64,000 bases of DNA from JBBDWJ01 sp963824095 (GCA_963824095.1 CAWGNS010000008.1:2046001-2110000); one strand, 5' to 3'; positions 50,517 through 59,914 are shown, counted from the stretch's first letter. Notes: generated by a model from the sequence alone, not told the origin. Numbers and translations: made by a program.

Positions 50517-52070
50517 CTACAAGGGAATATTGCCGTGCTTCTTGCGCGGACTCTGGTCCGTCTTGTTCTCCAGCATCGCCAGCCCCCGAATCAGCTTGGG
50601 ACGCGTGAAGCGCGGCTGAATCACCTCGTCCACCCACCCCTTCTCGGCCGCCGTATAGGGGTTGGCGAAGCGCTCGCGGAACTCCTCGATCTTCTGCTGC
50701 CGGAACTGCTCGGCGTCCGCGCCGGCTGCTGCTAACTCCCGCCGATACAATATATTAACGGCCCCCTCGGGCCCCATGACGGCGATCTCGGCGGTCGGGT
50801 AGGCAAAGTTGAGGTCGGTTCGCACGTGCTTGGACCCCATCACGCAATAAGCGCCCCCGTAGGCCTTGCGCGTGATCACGGTGACTTTCGGAACCGTGGC
50901 CTCGGCGTACGCGTAAAGCAGTTTGGCGCCGTGCCGGATGATCCCGCCGTATTCCTGCTCGGTGCCCGGCAGAAACCCCGGCACATCCTCGAAAGTGACG
51001 ATCGGGATGCTGAACGCATCGCAAAAGCGTACGAAACGAGCGCCCTTGGTCGAGCTGTTGATATCGAGACAGCCCGCCAGCACTTCGGGCTGGTTCGCCA
51101 CGATGCCTACCGGGCGGCCGTCGAGCCGCGCAAACCCGACCACCATGTTCCCCGCGAAGCGCTCCTGCACCTCGAAGAAATTTCCGTCGTCGACCACCAG
51201 CCGGATGATCTCCTTGATGTCGTAGGGCAGATTCGACTCGGCCGGCACGATCGAATCGAGCCGCTCTTCCACCCGATCGGCAGGATCGCCGGAAGGCTTG
51301 CGGGGCGGGTCGTCGACGTTGTTCGAAGGCAGAAACCCCAGCAGCTCGCGGATCATCTGCAGGCACTCGGTGTCGTCGTGGGCAATGAAGTGCGCCACCC
51401 CGCTGACCTCGTTGTGTGTTCGCGCCCCGCCCAGCTCTTCCTTGGTGACCTGTTCGTGCGTCACCGTGCGGATCACGTCGGGCCCGGTGACGAACATATA
51501 GCTCGACTGGTCGACCATGAACACGAAATCGGTGATCGCCGGCGAATAGACCGCGCCACCGGCGCAGGGCCCCATGATGGCCGAAATCTGCGGAACCACC
51601 CCGCTCATCAGTGTGTTGCGCAGAAAGATGTCGGCATAGCCGGCCAGCGAGGCGACGCCTTCCTGGATGCGCGCGCCCCCCGAATCGTTGAGCCCGATGA
51701 TCGGGGCGCCGGTCTTGGCCGCCAGGTCCATCACCTTGCACACCTTGGCCGCGTTGGCCAGCGAGAGCGAGCCGCCAAATACGGTGAAATCGTGGGAAAA
51801 CACGTACACTGGCCGGCCGTCAATGCGCCCGTAGCCGGTCACAAATCCATCGCCGGGTATGGTCTTCGACTCCATGCCGAAGTCGTGACATGAATGGGTG
51901 ACCATGCGGTCGAGCTCTTCGAAGCTGCCCTCGTCGAGCAACAGCTCGACGCGCTCGCGCGCCGATAGCTTGCCGGCCTGGTGCTGCCGCCGGGTGCGCT
52001 CTTCGCCACCGCCGGCCAAGGCAGCGGCATTGCGGCGCTCGAGTTCCGCCAACTTCTCTTCAGGTTTCAT
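50517..52070 (-). CDS. pccB: acyl-CoA (propionyl/methylmalonyl) carboxylase carboxyltransferase beta subunit
   Basis: 517 residues, the usual length. It opens ELERRNAAALAGGGEERTRRQHQAGKLSARERVELLLDEGSF, continues DGFVTGYGRIDGRPVYVFSHDFTVFGGSLS, LNDSGGARIQEGVASLAGYADIF, PCAGGAVYSPAITDFVFMV, then the second crotonase half ITFEDVPGFLPGTEQEYGGIIRHGAKLLYAYAEA and AYGGAYCVMGSKHV, and ends NKTDQSPRKKHGNIPL, the canonical PccB/MmdA C-terminus. It transfers CO2 from carboxybiotin to propionyl- or acetyl-CoA. The biotin carboxylase/BCCP partner is not in the window. It could equally be the methylmalonyl-CoA decarboxylase alpha subunit. Confidence 0.92.
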   Translation of the reverse strand: MKPEEKLAELERRNAAALAGGGEERTRRQHQAGKLSARERVELLLDEGSFEELDRMVTHSCHDFGMESKTIPGDGFVTGYGRIDGRPVYVFSHDFTVFGGSLSLANAAKVCKVMDLAAKTGAPIIGLNDSGGARIQEGVASLAGYADIFLRNTLMSGVVPQISAIMGPCAGGAVYSPAITDFVFMVDQSSYMFVTGPDVIRTVTHEQVTKEELGGARTHNEVSGVAHFIAHDDTECLQMIRELLGFLPSNNVDDPPRKPSGDPADRVEERLDSIVPAESNLPYDIKEIIRLVVDDGNFFEVQERFAGNMVVGFARLDGRPVGIVANQPEVLAGCLDINSSTKGARFVRFCDAFSIPIVTFEDVPGFLPGTEQEYGGIIRHGAKLLYAYAEATVPKVTVITRKAYGGAYCVMGSKHVRTDLNFAYPTAEIAVMGPEGAVNILYRRELAAAGADAEQFRQQKIEEFRERFANPYTAAEKGWVDEVIQPRFTRPKLIRGLAMLENKTDQSPRKKHGNIPL

Positions 52071-52236
52071 GGGACTGGTTCTGCAGGCCGCCCAACGGCG
52101 GAGAAAGCATCGAAATCCAACTCAGAGCCGCGGGTGTCAGCCCGCGCTACACCGTAAGGAATTGCCGCCGCTGGAGTCCGGCCTCGAGGCCCGGGTCATT
52201 ACTGCGCGCCACCTGCCCGCGGCTCCAGAAAAATCG

Positions 52237-52905
52237 TCAGCGAGCGGCCGACTCGCGCACCGGCTCCACGCCCTTGAGCCGCGCCATCTTGCCCGCGGCC
52301 CGGCGCGCCAACTCGCCCACCACAGCCTCGTGGACCGCTTCCACCGACCCGCCGCCGTCGATCCGGACCAGGCGCGGCTCCGCAATCGCATTGAACGCTT
52401 CCCGCACCCGCGTCAGGGTTTCGATTTTCTCAAAGGCGTTCGGCTGCTCCTTGCGCGACTCCGAGATCCTACGGATGCCCTCGGCCGGGTCCACGTCCAA
52501 CAGGAAGATGACTTCGGGAGTCGGGGCGATCTGCTCCATCCGCGCCTTGAGCGCCGTAATGTCGCCGCCGCGCGAGCCCTGGTAGGCGATCGTCGAATAG
52601 AAATAGCGGTCGAGAATCACCACCGCGCCGGCGTCCAGGTTGGGTTGAATCAGCGTCCGGACATGATCGATCCGGTCGTTGACAAAGGCCTCCAGCTCCT
52701 CCTCGAGCGACAGCCGCCCGGTGGCTGCCGATTCGCGAATCTTGCGGCCCCACGGCCCGTCGGTCGGCTCTTTCGACGCGATCACGCGCTCACCCAACCG
52801 CTCGAGAGCCTGGGTCAGCAGCCGCACCTGGGTGGTCTTGCCCGCGCCGTCGATCCCCTCCACGGCAATCAACAGCCCGCCGCCGGATCTATCGAATCGG
52901 TCCAT
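52237..52905 (-). CDS. tmk: thymidylate kinase
   Basis: 222 residues. The P-loop GIDGAGKTTQVRLL, the TMP-site DRYFYSTIAYQG, the LID region and the DR(Y/F) motif are all present: GLLIAVEGIDGAGKTT, ASKEPTDGPWGRKIRE, AFVNDRIDHV, VVILDRYFYSTIAYQG and LDVDPAEGIRRI. It phosphorylates dTMP to dTDP. ATG 52905 was chosen over an in-frame GTG-like start 13 codons upstream because the fold begins near it. The carboxylase beta gene follows on the same strand after about 170 nt. Confidence 0.95.
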   Translation of the reverse strand: MDRFDRSGGGLLIAVEGIDGAGKTTQVRLLTQALERLGERVIASKEPTDGPWGRKIRESAATGRLSLEEELEAFVNDRIDHVRTLIQPNLDAGAVVILDRYFYSTIAYQGSRGGDITALKARMEQIAPTPEVIFLLDVDPAEGIRRISESRKEQPNAFEKIETLTRVREAFNAIAEPRLVRIDGGGSVEAVHEAVVGELARRAAGKMARLKGVEPVRESAAR

Positions 52906-52961
52906 ATCTGGGTGAGTATCGCAGACCCCGCGCCGGGGATGCACTACGGCCCCGCAGAACC

Positions 52962-52988
52962 AGTGGGGCAGGGCTCCGGCCTGCCCAA
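52962..52988 (+). repeat. dispersed repeat, family B
   Basis: Same unit as 22917 and 59797, with the GGGCAGGGCTCCGG/CCTGCCC hairpin, upstream of tmk. Confidence 0.75.
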
Positions 52989-53041
52989 ATCAGCCAGGCC
53001 CGGTACACCGCCGACCACCCTGCCCACGGGGTAGCCGCAGA

Positions 53042-53069
53042 GCAGGGCTCGAAGAGGCCTGCGGCATTG
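53042..53069 (+). repeat. dispersed repeat, family C (second copy)
   Basis: Identical to 30976-31003 apart from one base. Neighbouring sequence (GTAGC before it) is also conserved. Confidence 0.7.
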
Positions 53070-53210
53070 CTCATTACGGGCAGGCAAGAGGCCAGGAACG
53101 GCCGCCTCAGGCGGGCCTGCCGCGGGGACCGTATCAAGAAAAAAGACGCCACGCTCCCCAGCCCAAAACAGCCCTGTCCACCAACTGACCAATGTGCTAG
53201 ATTGAGCTTT

Positions 53211-53417
53211 ATGGCCATCCCCAACGCAAAGAAGTACCAGATCCGCCGGCCCAACGGCCCCGACGTAGCTACCGTGGTCGCAGTCCTCCCCAAGGACGCC
53301 GACGTCAAGGCCTATCTCGCCGACGCCGCCAAGCGTTTCGACTGGAAGGCGTGGGATGAGCAGAAAGCCAGCATGACCAAGGTTCGCGTCGGCCAACAGA
53401 AACAGCGCAAGAAGTAA
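53211..53417 (+). CDS. small basic protein of unknown function (68 aa)
   Basis: It opens MAIPNAKKYQIRRPNGPDV, followed by ATVVAVLPKDADVKAYLADA and AKRFDWKAWDEQKASMTKV, and ends RVGQQKQRKK. It is basic and soluble, with no recognised domain. An extended -10-like TG-C-TAGATT sits just 7 nt before the ATG, consistent with a leaderless message. Longer frames upstream are shadows through repeats. The composition (K/R/Q-rich ends) is compatible with nucleic acid or ribosome association, but this is guesswork. Confidence 0.55.
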   Translation: MAIPNAKKYQIRRPNGPDVATVVAVLPKDADVKAYLADAAKRFDWKAWDEQKASMTKVRVGQQKQRKK

Positions 53418-53692
53418 GCGGCTTCGCTTTTGAAATCTATCGGTTAGCGTCGCAATAGGGCGCGGGCCGAGCCCGCGCCGAGAGTGCTGGGTTTTGGTCG
53501 CCGAGCGTTTGCCCGCACCTGCCGCCCCGGCATTTCGTCCCAGGGCGGCTGCCTCGTTTTCCCAACCACAATCGGGCCGGTGAGGCGTTAGGCGCAAATT
53601 CCGCGCCGGGGGGCAGCCGGGTCGGCGGCGTGCCCCACGAACCTCGGACGCCTCGACTCCTCGCAACCACACATCCAACGCGGCGCGGGAGC

Positions 53693-54991
53693 TTACCGCG
53701 CCAGAGCCGAGCGCCCCGCAAACTTTGCCTTGGCGCCCAACTCCGCCTCGATCTCCAGCAGCCGGTTGTATTTGGCGATCCTGTCGCTGCGGCAGCTCGA
53801 GCCGGTCTTGATCTGGCCCGCCCCAGTCGCCACCGCCAGGTCGGCGATGGTCGTGTCCTCGGTCTCGCCCGAACGGTGAGAAATCACAAACGCGTAGTTG
53901 TTCTTGCGCGCGATATCGATGCACTCCAGCGTCTCGGTAACGGTGCCGATCTGATTGAGCTTGATCAGGATCGCGTTGCCCTGTTTGTTGGCAATGCCCT
54001 TCTTGAAAATCTCGGGGTTGGTCACGAACACGTCGTCACCCACCAACTGCAGCTTGTCGCCGAGCCGCTCGGTACCCATCTTCCAGCCCGCGTCGTCGGT
54101 CTCGGAAAAGCCGTCTTCAAGCGAAATTATCGGATAATTCTTCGCCCACGCCTCCCACAACTCGACCATCTCCTGGGAGGTCTTGCGGCTGCCGTCCGAT
54201 TTTCCGAAAACATAAGCGCCATTTTCGAAAAATTCGCTCGATGCCGGATCGAGCGCGATGGCGATCTGCTCACCCGGCCGGTAGCCGGCCTTTTCGATCG
54301 CCTCAACCAGCAGCGCCATCGGCTCTTCGTTCGACTTCAGGCTCGGCGCGAAGCCGCCTTCGTCGCCTACCGCCGTCTCCAGCTTGCGTTTGTGCAGAAT
54401 GCCCTTGAGCGTGTGAAAAACCTCGGCGGCCGCCCGCAGCGCTTCGGCAAACGTCGGCAGCCCGATCGGCATCACCATGAACTCCTGAAAGTCCACGTTG
54501 TTGTCGGCGTGCTTGCCGCCGTTGAGCACGTTGAGCATCGGCGTCGGCAGCGTGTAGCTGGCGGCGTTCGCGGTGCCCTGGATCTCGGCCAGCCACTGGT
54601 AGAGCGGCAGGTTCTTTTCCGCGGCCGTCGCGCGCGCCACTGCCATCGAGATGCCCAGTAGCGCGTTGGCTCCCAGCCGCCCCTTGTTGGGCGTGCCGTC
54701 GAGAGCGATCATCTTGTGGTCGAGGCCGGCCTGGTCGGCCGCGTCAAAGCCCTTCAGGGCGCCCTGCAACTCGCCGTTGACGTTGGCGACCGCCTTGAGC
54801 ACGCCCTTCCCCAGGTAGCGCGACTTGTCCCCGTCGCGCAGCTCCACAGCTTCGTTGATTCCCGTGGAAGCCCCCGAAGGGACCTTGGCCACGGCGCGTG
54901 CCCCGCTGGTCAGCGTTGCGCCGACCTGAATGGTGGGATTACCGCGCGAATCGAGAATTTCCAGTGCTTCGAGTTTCGCTATTGCCGACAT
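53693..54991 (-). CDS. eno: enolase
   Basis: 432 residues, normal for bacterial enolase. KLEALEILDSRGNPTIQVGATLTSGARAVAKVPSGASTGINEAVELRDGD covers the N-terminal region; then SLEDGFSETDDAGW (catalytic acidic pair), VTNPEIFKKGI, ILIKLNQIGTVTETLE with the catalytic Lys, and VISHRSGETEDTTIADLAV. It interconverts 2-phosphoglycerate and phosphoenolpyruvate with two Mg2+. The ATG follows AGAGGAATTC; an in-frame ATG 18 codons upstream is not needed. It stands alone, flanked by intergenic repeats. Confidence 0.98.
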   Translation of the reverse strand: MSAIAKLEALEILDSRGNPTIQVGATLTSGARAVAKVPSGASTGINEAVELRDGDKSRYLGKGVLKAVANVNGELQGALKGFDAADQAGLDHKMIALDGTPNKGRLGANALLGISMAVARATAAEKNLPLYQWLAEIQGTANAASYTLPTPMLNVLNGGKHADNNVDFQEFMVMPIGLPTFAEALRAAAEVFHTLKGILHKRKLETAVGDEGGFAPSLKSNEEPMALLVEAIEKAGYRPGEQIAIALDPASSEFFENGAYVFGKSDGSRKTSQEMVELWEAWAKNYPIISLEDGFSETDDAGWKMGTERLGDKLQLVGDDVFVTNPEIFKKGIANKQGNAILIKLNQIGTVTETLECIDIARKNNYAFVISHRSGETEDTTIADLAVATGAGQIKTGSSCRSDRIAKYNRLLEIEAELGAKAKFAGRSALAR

Positions 54992-55485
54992 GAATTCCTC
55001 TTGTAATTTCCTGATTCTGAAGATCTTTACGGTGGAGAGCCGCACCCGCGGATGGCGGGGTGGCGGTAGGGCTCAACGAAGGCCTGGGCGGTTACCCGGT
55101 ACGCAACCTCGTTGGCTTCTCATCGGAGTGCGACTGAGGGCCGGTCGCCGCCCTTGCCACTGGGCCGAGCGGAAATCCCAGCACCGATCCGGCCCAACTC
55201 CCCAGAGTATCACGGTCGGCCGGAGCGCTCTGGACAGCCGGACGAGCCGCGAACCGGCTTCGTAGATGGCCCATCCACAAGCCCGAGTGAAAACAGGCGC
55301 CGGCACCCGAGCCGACAATCGGCTGTTTTGTCGAAGGGAAATCGTCCGGGTGATCAGCCCCGGCCCGCCAAGGTAGGGAAATCGGAGGAAATGGTGCCGA
55401 GGATGAGCTTTGGGGCCCGCCAGACCCCGGCTGCACACTCGTGGCGCGCCTCGGGCCGGCCGCGTCAACCTCGGGCGACGTTCGG
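54992..55485. other. 494-nt gap with a family A repeat
   Basis: Between enolase and the secreted pair. A family A-like unit occupies 55441-55482, ending four bases before the stop of the next gene. The remaining sequence shows no supportable gene. Confidence 0.5.
55441..55482 (+). repeat. dispersed repeat, family A
   Basis: GTGGCGCGCCTCGGGCCGGC followed by CGCGTC-AACCTCGG-GCGACG: degenerate member of the double-hairpin family, next to a gene end. Confidence 0.55.
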
Positions 55486-56109
55486 CTAGCGCCCCAGAGG
55501 TGTAGAAACCGTCGGCGTTGCCCGCAAACTGCGCACGCGTTCGAAGAAGTCGCCGACCGCCATGGCGTCCGCGCCTTTGCTCGTCGTACCCAGCGCCGCG
55601 CTGGCCGGATCTTCGGCGCGCCGCACGCCCCGGACCAGCCGCTGGTCGCGAATGCCGAGCACCGGGCGGCCAAAGCGGTCCATCACGCGCTGCACACCGT
55701 CAAAGCTGCTCGATTCCAGGTAGAACACGCCCTGTCCCAGCCCGACCGTCGGTCCGAAAACACTCGACGTGTTGGAGTTGAGGAACAGCACGACGTCGTT
55801 GCCCACGTTCAGCTTGGGATAGTCCGCAATGTATTGAACCCGGCCGTTGTGCTCGCCGCCGATCATGCGGAAGTTGTACTCGCGGCCCGCCAACTGCTGC
55901 GGAACCGCCTGCGAAACCGCGATCGTCACCGTCGAGTAGATGTACCCGTTGCGGGGATCCTCGGCAGCGGTGATCTTGGTGATATGCCCCGCGACGACGC
56001 GGTCCGCCAGCGTACTGAGCTGGCCGAAATCGACACGTAGCGCGCTGTTGGCCCACAGCGGCGCCGCAATCAGAAGGCAAACCGCGAAACGAAACGCCCG
56101 ATTCCTCAT
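55486..56109 (-). CDS. secreted protein of unknown function, partner of the metalloprotease
   Basis: 207 residues. A signal peptide (NRAFRFAVCLLIAAPLWANSA) is followed by a compact beta-rich domain with repeated short strands (LRVDFGQLSTLADRVVAGHITKITAAE, YIYSTVTIAVSQAVPQQ). I do not recognise a family. It starts 4 nt after the metalloprotease stop, so it is co-transcribed and may be a chaperone, inhibitor or substrate of that protease. The tail (VRRAEDPASAALGTTSKGAD) is low complexity. Confidence 0.6.
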   Translation of the reverse strand: MRNRAFRFAVCLLIAAPLWANSALRVDFGQLSTLADRVVAGHITKITAAEDPRNGYIYSTVTIAVSQAVPQQLAGREYNFRMIGGEHNGRVQYIADYPKLNVGNDVVLFLNSNTSSVFGPTVGLGQGVFYLESSSFDGVQRVMDRFGRPVLGIRDQRLVRGVRRAEDPASAALGTTSKGADAMAVGDFFERVRSLRATPTVSTPLGR

Positions 56110-56113
56110 CTCG

Positions 56114-57880
56114 CTACTCCACAACCGTAAGGACGCCGGTGTTGCTGACGACACCGCCGATCGTCAGGCGCACGGCAAGATTGCCCGTCAGGCCCTCGGG
56201 AACGCGCAGGTTGCCCTGCGCCAGTCCCACAAAACCCGGCGCCAGACCCAGGAACTGGACCTCTACCGGTTGCCCGCCGATTTCGGCAATCACCGGCAGA
56301 GTCACCTCGGCCAGCGGACTGTTGGGAGCGGGCCGGCCGCTGCCCACCGGGGGGTTCACCGGGCCCTGCCCAGTCAGAAACACCGTTACCAGATCGCCGC
56401 CATGCGCGGGTTGCGACGCCGAATTCATCGTGCCGTCCTGATTCACGGCCATGACCCGGCCGCCGTCGGTGAACAGTTGCGGCGCCGCCTCGGTGCTTTC
56501 CATGAAAATCGTCAGGCTTTGGCCCAGGTCGGTGCGGACGATGACACCGCCGCGCCCAAACTCGGCGTCCAGCGGATACTGCGCGTTGATCTGGCCCGGC
56601 GAGACATACAGCAGCGGCGCCAGCCGGCCATTCACCACCACTTCGGTGCCGCCCAGGTTGGTGGGCAGCGTCGAACCCGCCGCCTGCGTGGTCGTCGTTG
56701 CCAGGTTCGATCCAAAAATCGTAAACAGGCCGCCGGGAGCCATCGCTTGCGCCCCGAAATTCGCCGAGCTGACAATGCCGGTGGTCGAAAGCGACGGTGT
56801 CTGGCCGCCCTGCACCGCCGGTTTCACGCTCAGCGCCACATCGACCGTCGTCGGAGGCCCCGAATGGCCTGGGGAACTGAAGCTGATCGTCGCGGTATAA
56901 TCGCCGGCCGCCAGCCCCGTGCTGTCCACGCCGACCTCGACGTTGCCACTCGTAAAGAAATCGCCTTGCGGCGGATCGAGCACCACCCAGTCGGCGCCGC
57001 CCGAGGTGTTCACGGTAGCCTGCCAGTCGCCGCCGCGTGCGCCGTACACCGTGATCTGTTTGCCGAAGGGAGGCAGCTTGCCTTCCACCGCGTCGAAGCG
57101 CAGGCTGCGCTGTTGCTCGTAAATGCTGACCGCCGGCGTCGAGTCGTCGGGGTAGAGGAATTTCAGCCCCGCGGTCTCGGGTCCTTGCAGGTCGCGCCGC
57201 TGCTGCCCGACGTCGATGAACGACTCCATCACCGTGCTGTCGGGCCCGCAGTTGTCGTTGTGGCCCAGGCCCACCACATGGCCTAGCTCATGCAACAGCA
57301 CCGACTCGAAATCGATCTGGCCCTGGTTCGGATTGGTCTGGAACGGCGCTTCGGGGTTGAAAAAAACGTCCGCGTCGAGAATCGCCTTGCCGCGGCTGAA
57401 ATCGGCCGACACCAGTGTGACCGCCAGCGCAAGCTGGTGCGCCGTCAGCGGGACGACTTCGGGCGGAAGCATCGGGTCGGGCGGGGCCTGGGGCGGCACC
57501 GGCACCATCTCTTCGCAGCCAAACTCGTAGCCGCACGACGAGATCGTGACGCGCCCGTCGATCCCCATGGCTTCCTGGTCGGTCAGCCCCTGGTTGTCGA
57601 ACTTCCAGGTCGCGCCCGGCACGTTGTTCCACTTGTCGATCGCGTCGAGAATCGCCGGCAGCCAGATGCGCTGGGTCGTCAGGAACTGTCCCTGAAACTT
57701 GTTGTCGATGGCGACGGGAAAGCGCGCTTTATTCTGCGGGCCAAATTCGTCGGGATAGCCGATGACGGTGAATCCACCCGGTTTGCAGGCCTCATACGGA
57801 GGCTCGCCCTCGATTTGGGCAAACAGGCGGGGGGTTGTGAACAGGGCAATGCCCAGGAGGGTAGCGACCAGTCTCTTCAT
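56114..57880 (-). CDS. secreted matrixin-like zinc metalloprotease with BACON-like and acidobacterial C-terminal domains
   Basis: 588 residues. A signal peptide (RLVATLLGIALFTTPRLFAQ) precedes a catalytic domain with HELGHVVGLGH (HExxHxxGxxH zinc site, about residue 195) and a preceding DFESVLLHELGH. Residues 265-345 resemble a BACON/bacterial Ig-like beta-sandwich (DWVVLDPPQGDF, VGVDSTGLAAGDYTATISFS). The last 200 residues are the Solibacter-type C-terminal domain (SSANFGAQAMAPGGLFTIFGSNLA, LLYVSPGQINAQYPLDA, DLVTVFLTGQGPV). It is probably an extracellular protease. A partner secreted protein follows in operon. Confidence 0.88.
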   Translation of the reverse strand: MKRLVATLLGIALFTTPRLFAQIEGEPPYEACKPGGFTVIGYPDEFGPQNKARFPVAIDNKFQGQFLTTQRIWLPAILDAIDKWNNVPGATWKFDNQGLTDQEAMGIDGRVTISSCGYEFGCEEMVPVPPQAPPDPMLPPEVVPLTAHQLALAVTLVSADFSRGKAILDADVFFNPEAPFQTNPNQGQIDFESVLLHELGHVVGLGHNDNCGPDSTVMESFIDVGQQRRDLQGPETAGLKFLYPDDSTPAVSIYEQQRSLRFDAVEGKLPPFGKQITVYGARGGDWQATVNTSGGADWVVLDPPQGDFFTSGNVEVGVDSTGLAAGDYTATISFSSPGHSGPPTTVDVALSVKPAVQGGQTPSLSTTGIVSSANFGAQAMAPGGLFTIFGSNLATTTTQAAGSTLPTNLGGTEVVVNGRLAPLLYVSPGQINAQYPLDAEFGRGGVIVRTDLGQSLTIFMESTEAAPQLFTDGGRVMAVNQDGTMNSASQPAHGGDLVTVFLTGQGPVNPPVGSGRPAPNSPLAEVTLPVIAEIGGQPVEVQFLGLAPGFVGLAQGNLRVPEGLTGNLAVRLTIGGVVSNTGVLTVVE

Positions 57881-58398
57881 AGCGATGACTCGCGGAAACG
57901 TCCAAAACGGCCCACACAACGAGCCGGAGGGAAGTCGTCCCCTGAGTAAGTTAACGACATCACCGGTGGGGAATACCCTCCGGAATTCCAAGCATTACGC
58001 CAGGGAATTTACCCTAGGAACAGGGCTTGTGGGGCGCCCGCGACCAAGTCGTTGCGCGAGCCAGGGAGAAAGGGCGGAAGCAATTCAGAAGAAGGGGTTT
58101 ATAGCCGAAAAACGGGCCAGCTCGAAGGCCGGCGAAAGGGGTCTTGCTAGAGTGGGGACCGGTCTCCGCGAGGAGCGCCTGGGATGGGGTACCCACGGAT
58201 TCGGTTGGATTGGGTCGCAAAGCGTCCAAAGGACGCAACACGTAGAGACAGGCGCTCCCGCCTGTCCGGACGCGACCCGGTCGCGTCCGCCCCCCGCGCG
58301 CGCCGCAACCGCCTTCACGCCACCCGGGCCGCCTCTGTGTGTGCACCGGTATATGCCACCGGCCGCTACCGCTACCGCCGGGCCGCCCTGGGCATCCC
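57881..58398. other. 518-nt gap with hairpin cluster and a family B-like repeat
   Basis: Between mrfB and the protease operon. It contains nested hairpins at 58222-58236 and 58267-58289, a GTAGAGACAGG unit at 58242-58266, and no supportable gene. Confidence 0.5.
58222..58289. repeat. nested hairpin cluster around a GACAGG repeat unit
   Basis: GCGTCC-AAA-GGACGC (58222-58236), then GTAGAGACAGG/CCTGTC unit (58242-58266), then CGGACGCGA-CCCGG-TCGCGTCCG (58267-58289, 9-bp stem). The GGACGC motif is shared by the flanking hairpins. Confidence 0.6.
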
Positions 58399-59754
58399 TT
58401 ATCGAAACAGTGCCGCCGCCTGCTTGCCGGCCAGGCGCTCGATCCGGCGGGTCAACCGCTCCTTGCGCCGGATCAGTGCCTCGGAGGCTTCCAGCCGCAG
58501 CGCCGCCTCGGTCATCTCCAGAGCCCTTTCGAGCTGCTTGTCGAGCCGCTCGTAGTGCTTGGCCAACTCCTCGTAGGCGCAGTGCCGGAAGGGATTCTTC
58601 GCCGCCGCCAGGTCCAGCAGCAGCGCCAGCTTGGCCTGGTGCCGTCCCAGCTTCTTCTCGATCAGCGCCGACTCCCAAAGCGCCGCGAACAGCTCGTTAT
58701 CGGGCAGCCCGGCGTCGACGGCGCGGCGGTAGAGCTCGAGCGCCGGCTCGTGTTGATTCGAGCGTCGCAGCCAACGAGCCAGCCCGAGCAAATCCGCCCC
58801 GTGCCGCAGGCGGGCGTCGGTGGGCGAGGCAAACGCCGGCAGCACCACCGCGGTCAGGCACGCCAGCGACACGATATCGAGGACGTTGTGGTGAAACAGC
58901 GGCACCAGCCGAAAGGCCTGCCGTGTGCGCAGGAACTCGAAGTAATAGTAGGGGATCAGCTCGCCGGGCAGGTCGCCCTCGCGCAGCACGCCCAGAATCT
59001 CCGCTTCCAGGTGCATCAAGCGGCAGTTCTGCATACGCAGCTTCCAGAGCTGCCGCGCGCCGTGCAGCAGGTCGAGGTGAAACATGCGCTCGAGCGGAAA
59101 CGGCCTGCGCGCGAGCCGGTAGCGCGTTTCGAGCAGCGGCGCATCGTAGGCCTTGCCGTTGTAAGTCACCAGAACGTCGTACCAGCGCAGGAACTCGGCC
59201 AGCCCGGCCAGCATCGCCGCTTCCTCGTCGTAGTCGCGCATGAAAAACAGCCGCACCCGAAAGCCGCCGTCTTCGATGGTGCCGACGCCGACCAGAAAAG
59301 CGCAGGTCCCGGTGCCGCCGGCCAGCCCGGTCGTCTCGGTGTCGAGAAACGCCCAGCGGCTCGGGTCGTGCGCCGGAATCGCGCCTTTGGAAATACCGCT
59401 CAGCCATTCGCCGGGCAGCTCGCCCAGGTGCGAAATCTCGATCGAGCCGTGAAGCTTGTGCGCCGGGTAAAACTTTTCCGACAGGAAATACTTCCCAAAC
59501 GCGTTTTCGACAACCTCGCCATCGAGCAGCTTATCGGCCTCGTAGTGGTTGGGGGCGTCCTGCGGAGGCGAATCGTCGGCCGGCAGCCGAATCCCTTCCT
59601 GGCTACGGACGCGCGCTTCGGCGACCGTGGAGGGCAGCTCATCGCTATCGATTGACAGGTGGGCCGCCGGGGGACTCGGCTCCATGCGCCCGCCCTCGAC
59701 CCGGTTGATCTTGCGCCGCAGACGCTCGATATCGGCTTTGCTAATCGGCTTCAT
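58399..59754 (-). CDS. mrfB: MrfB/YprB-like exonuclease of the mitomycin-repair pair
   Basis: 451 residues. The N-terminal and central parts form an RNase H-like 3'-5' exonuclease (YprB family): WAFLDTETTGLAGGTGT with the DEDD acidic pair, VTYNGKAYDAPLLETRYRL, and FHHNVLDIVSL with the conserved Asp. The C-terminal half is helical repeat-like (LGLARWLRRSNQHEPALELYRRAVDA, LDLAAAKNPFRHCAYEELAKHYERLDK). It lies downstream of the MrfA-like helicase on the same strand, as in Bacillus yprA-yprB, where the pair repairs mitomycin adducts outside UvrABC. Confidence 0.85.
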   Translation of the reverse strand: MKPISKADIERLRRKINRVEGGRMEPSPPAAHLSIDSDELPSTVAEARVRSQEGIRLPADDSPPQDAPNHYEADKLLDGEVVENAFGKYFLSEKFYPAHKLHGSIEISHLGELPGEWLSGISKGAIPAHDPSRWAFLDTETTGLAGGTGTCAFLVGVGTIEDGGFRVRLFFMRDYDEEAAMLAGLAEFLRWYDVLVTYNGKAYDAPLLETRYRLARRPFPLERMFHLDLLHGARQLWKLRMQNCRLMHLEAEILGVLREGDLPGELIPYYYFEFLRTRQAFRLVPLFHHNVLDIVSLACLTAVVLPAFASPTDARLRHGADLLGLARWLRRSNQHEPALELYRRAVDAGLPDNELFAALWESALIEKKLGRHQAKLALLLDLAAAKNPFRHCAYEELAKHYERLDKQLERALEMTEAALRLEASEALIRRKERLTRRIERLAGKQAAALFR

Positions 59755-59796
59755 GAAACGACAAGCGCTCTCGCCCAGCGCTGCTGTCCGCGAACC

Positions 59797-59823
59797 AGTG
59801 GGGCAGGGCGCCGGCCTGCCCAA
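59797..59823 (+). repeat. dispersed repeat, family B
   Basis: Family B unit (GGGCAGGGCGCCGG/CCTGCCC hairpin) in the gap between the mrfA and mrfB genes. Confidence 0.75.
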
Positions 59824-59914
59824 ACCCAGCTTCGACGCCAATCATCCGTGCGGGCCTACCGTTCCCCGCCTGGCCCACCGAAAAACCAGCTTCCGCCCGC
59901 ACTGCCGTAAGCCC

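Larger units (their letters stand above)
52906..53210. other. 305-nt gap with family B and family C repeats
   Basis: Divergent region between tmk and the small basic protein gene. It holds family B (52962-52988) and family C (53042-53069) repeats, and at the right end TG-C-TAGATT (53195-53203), an extended -10 candidate, 7 nt before the next start codon. Confidence 0.5.
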
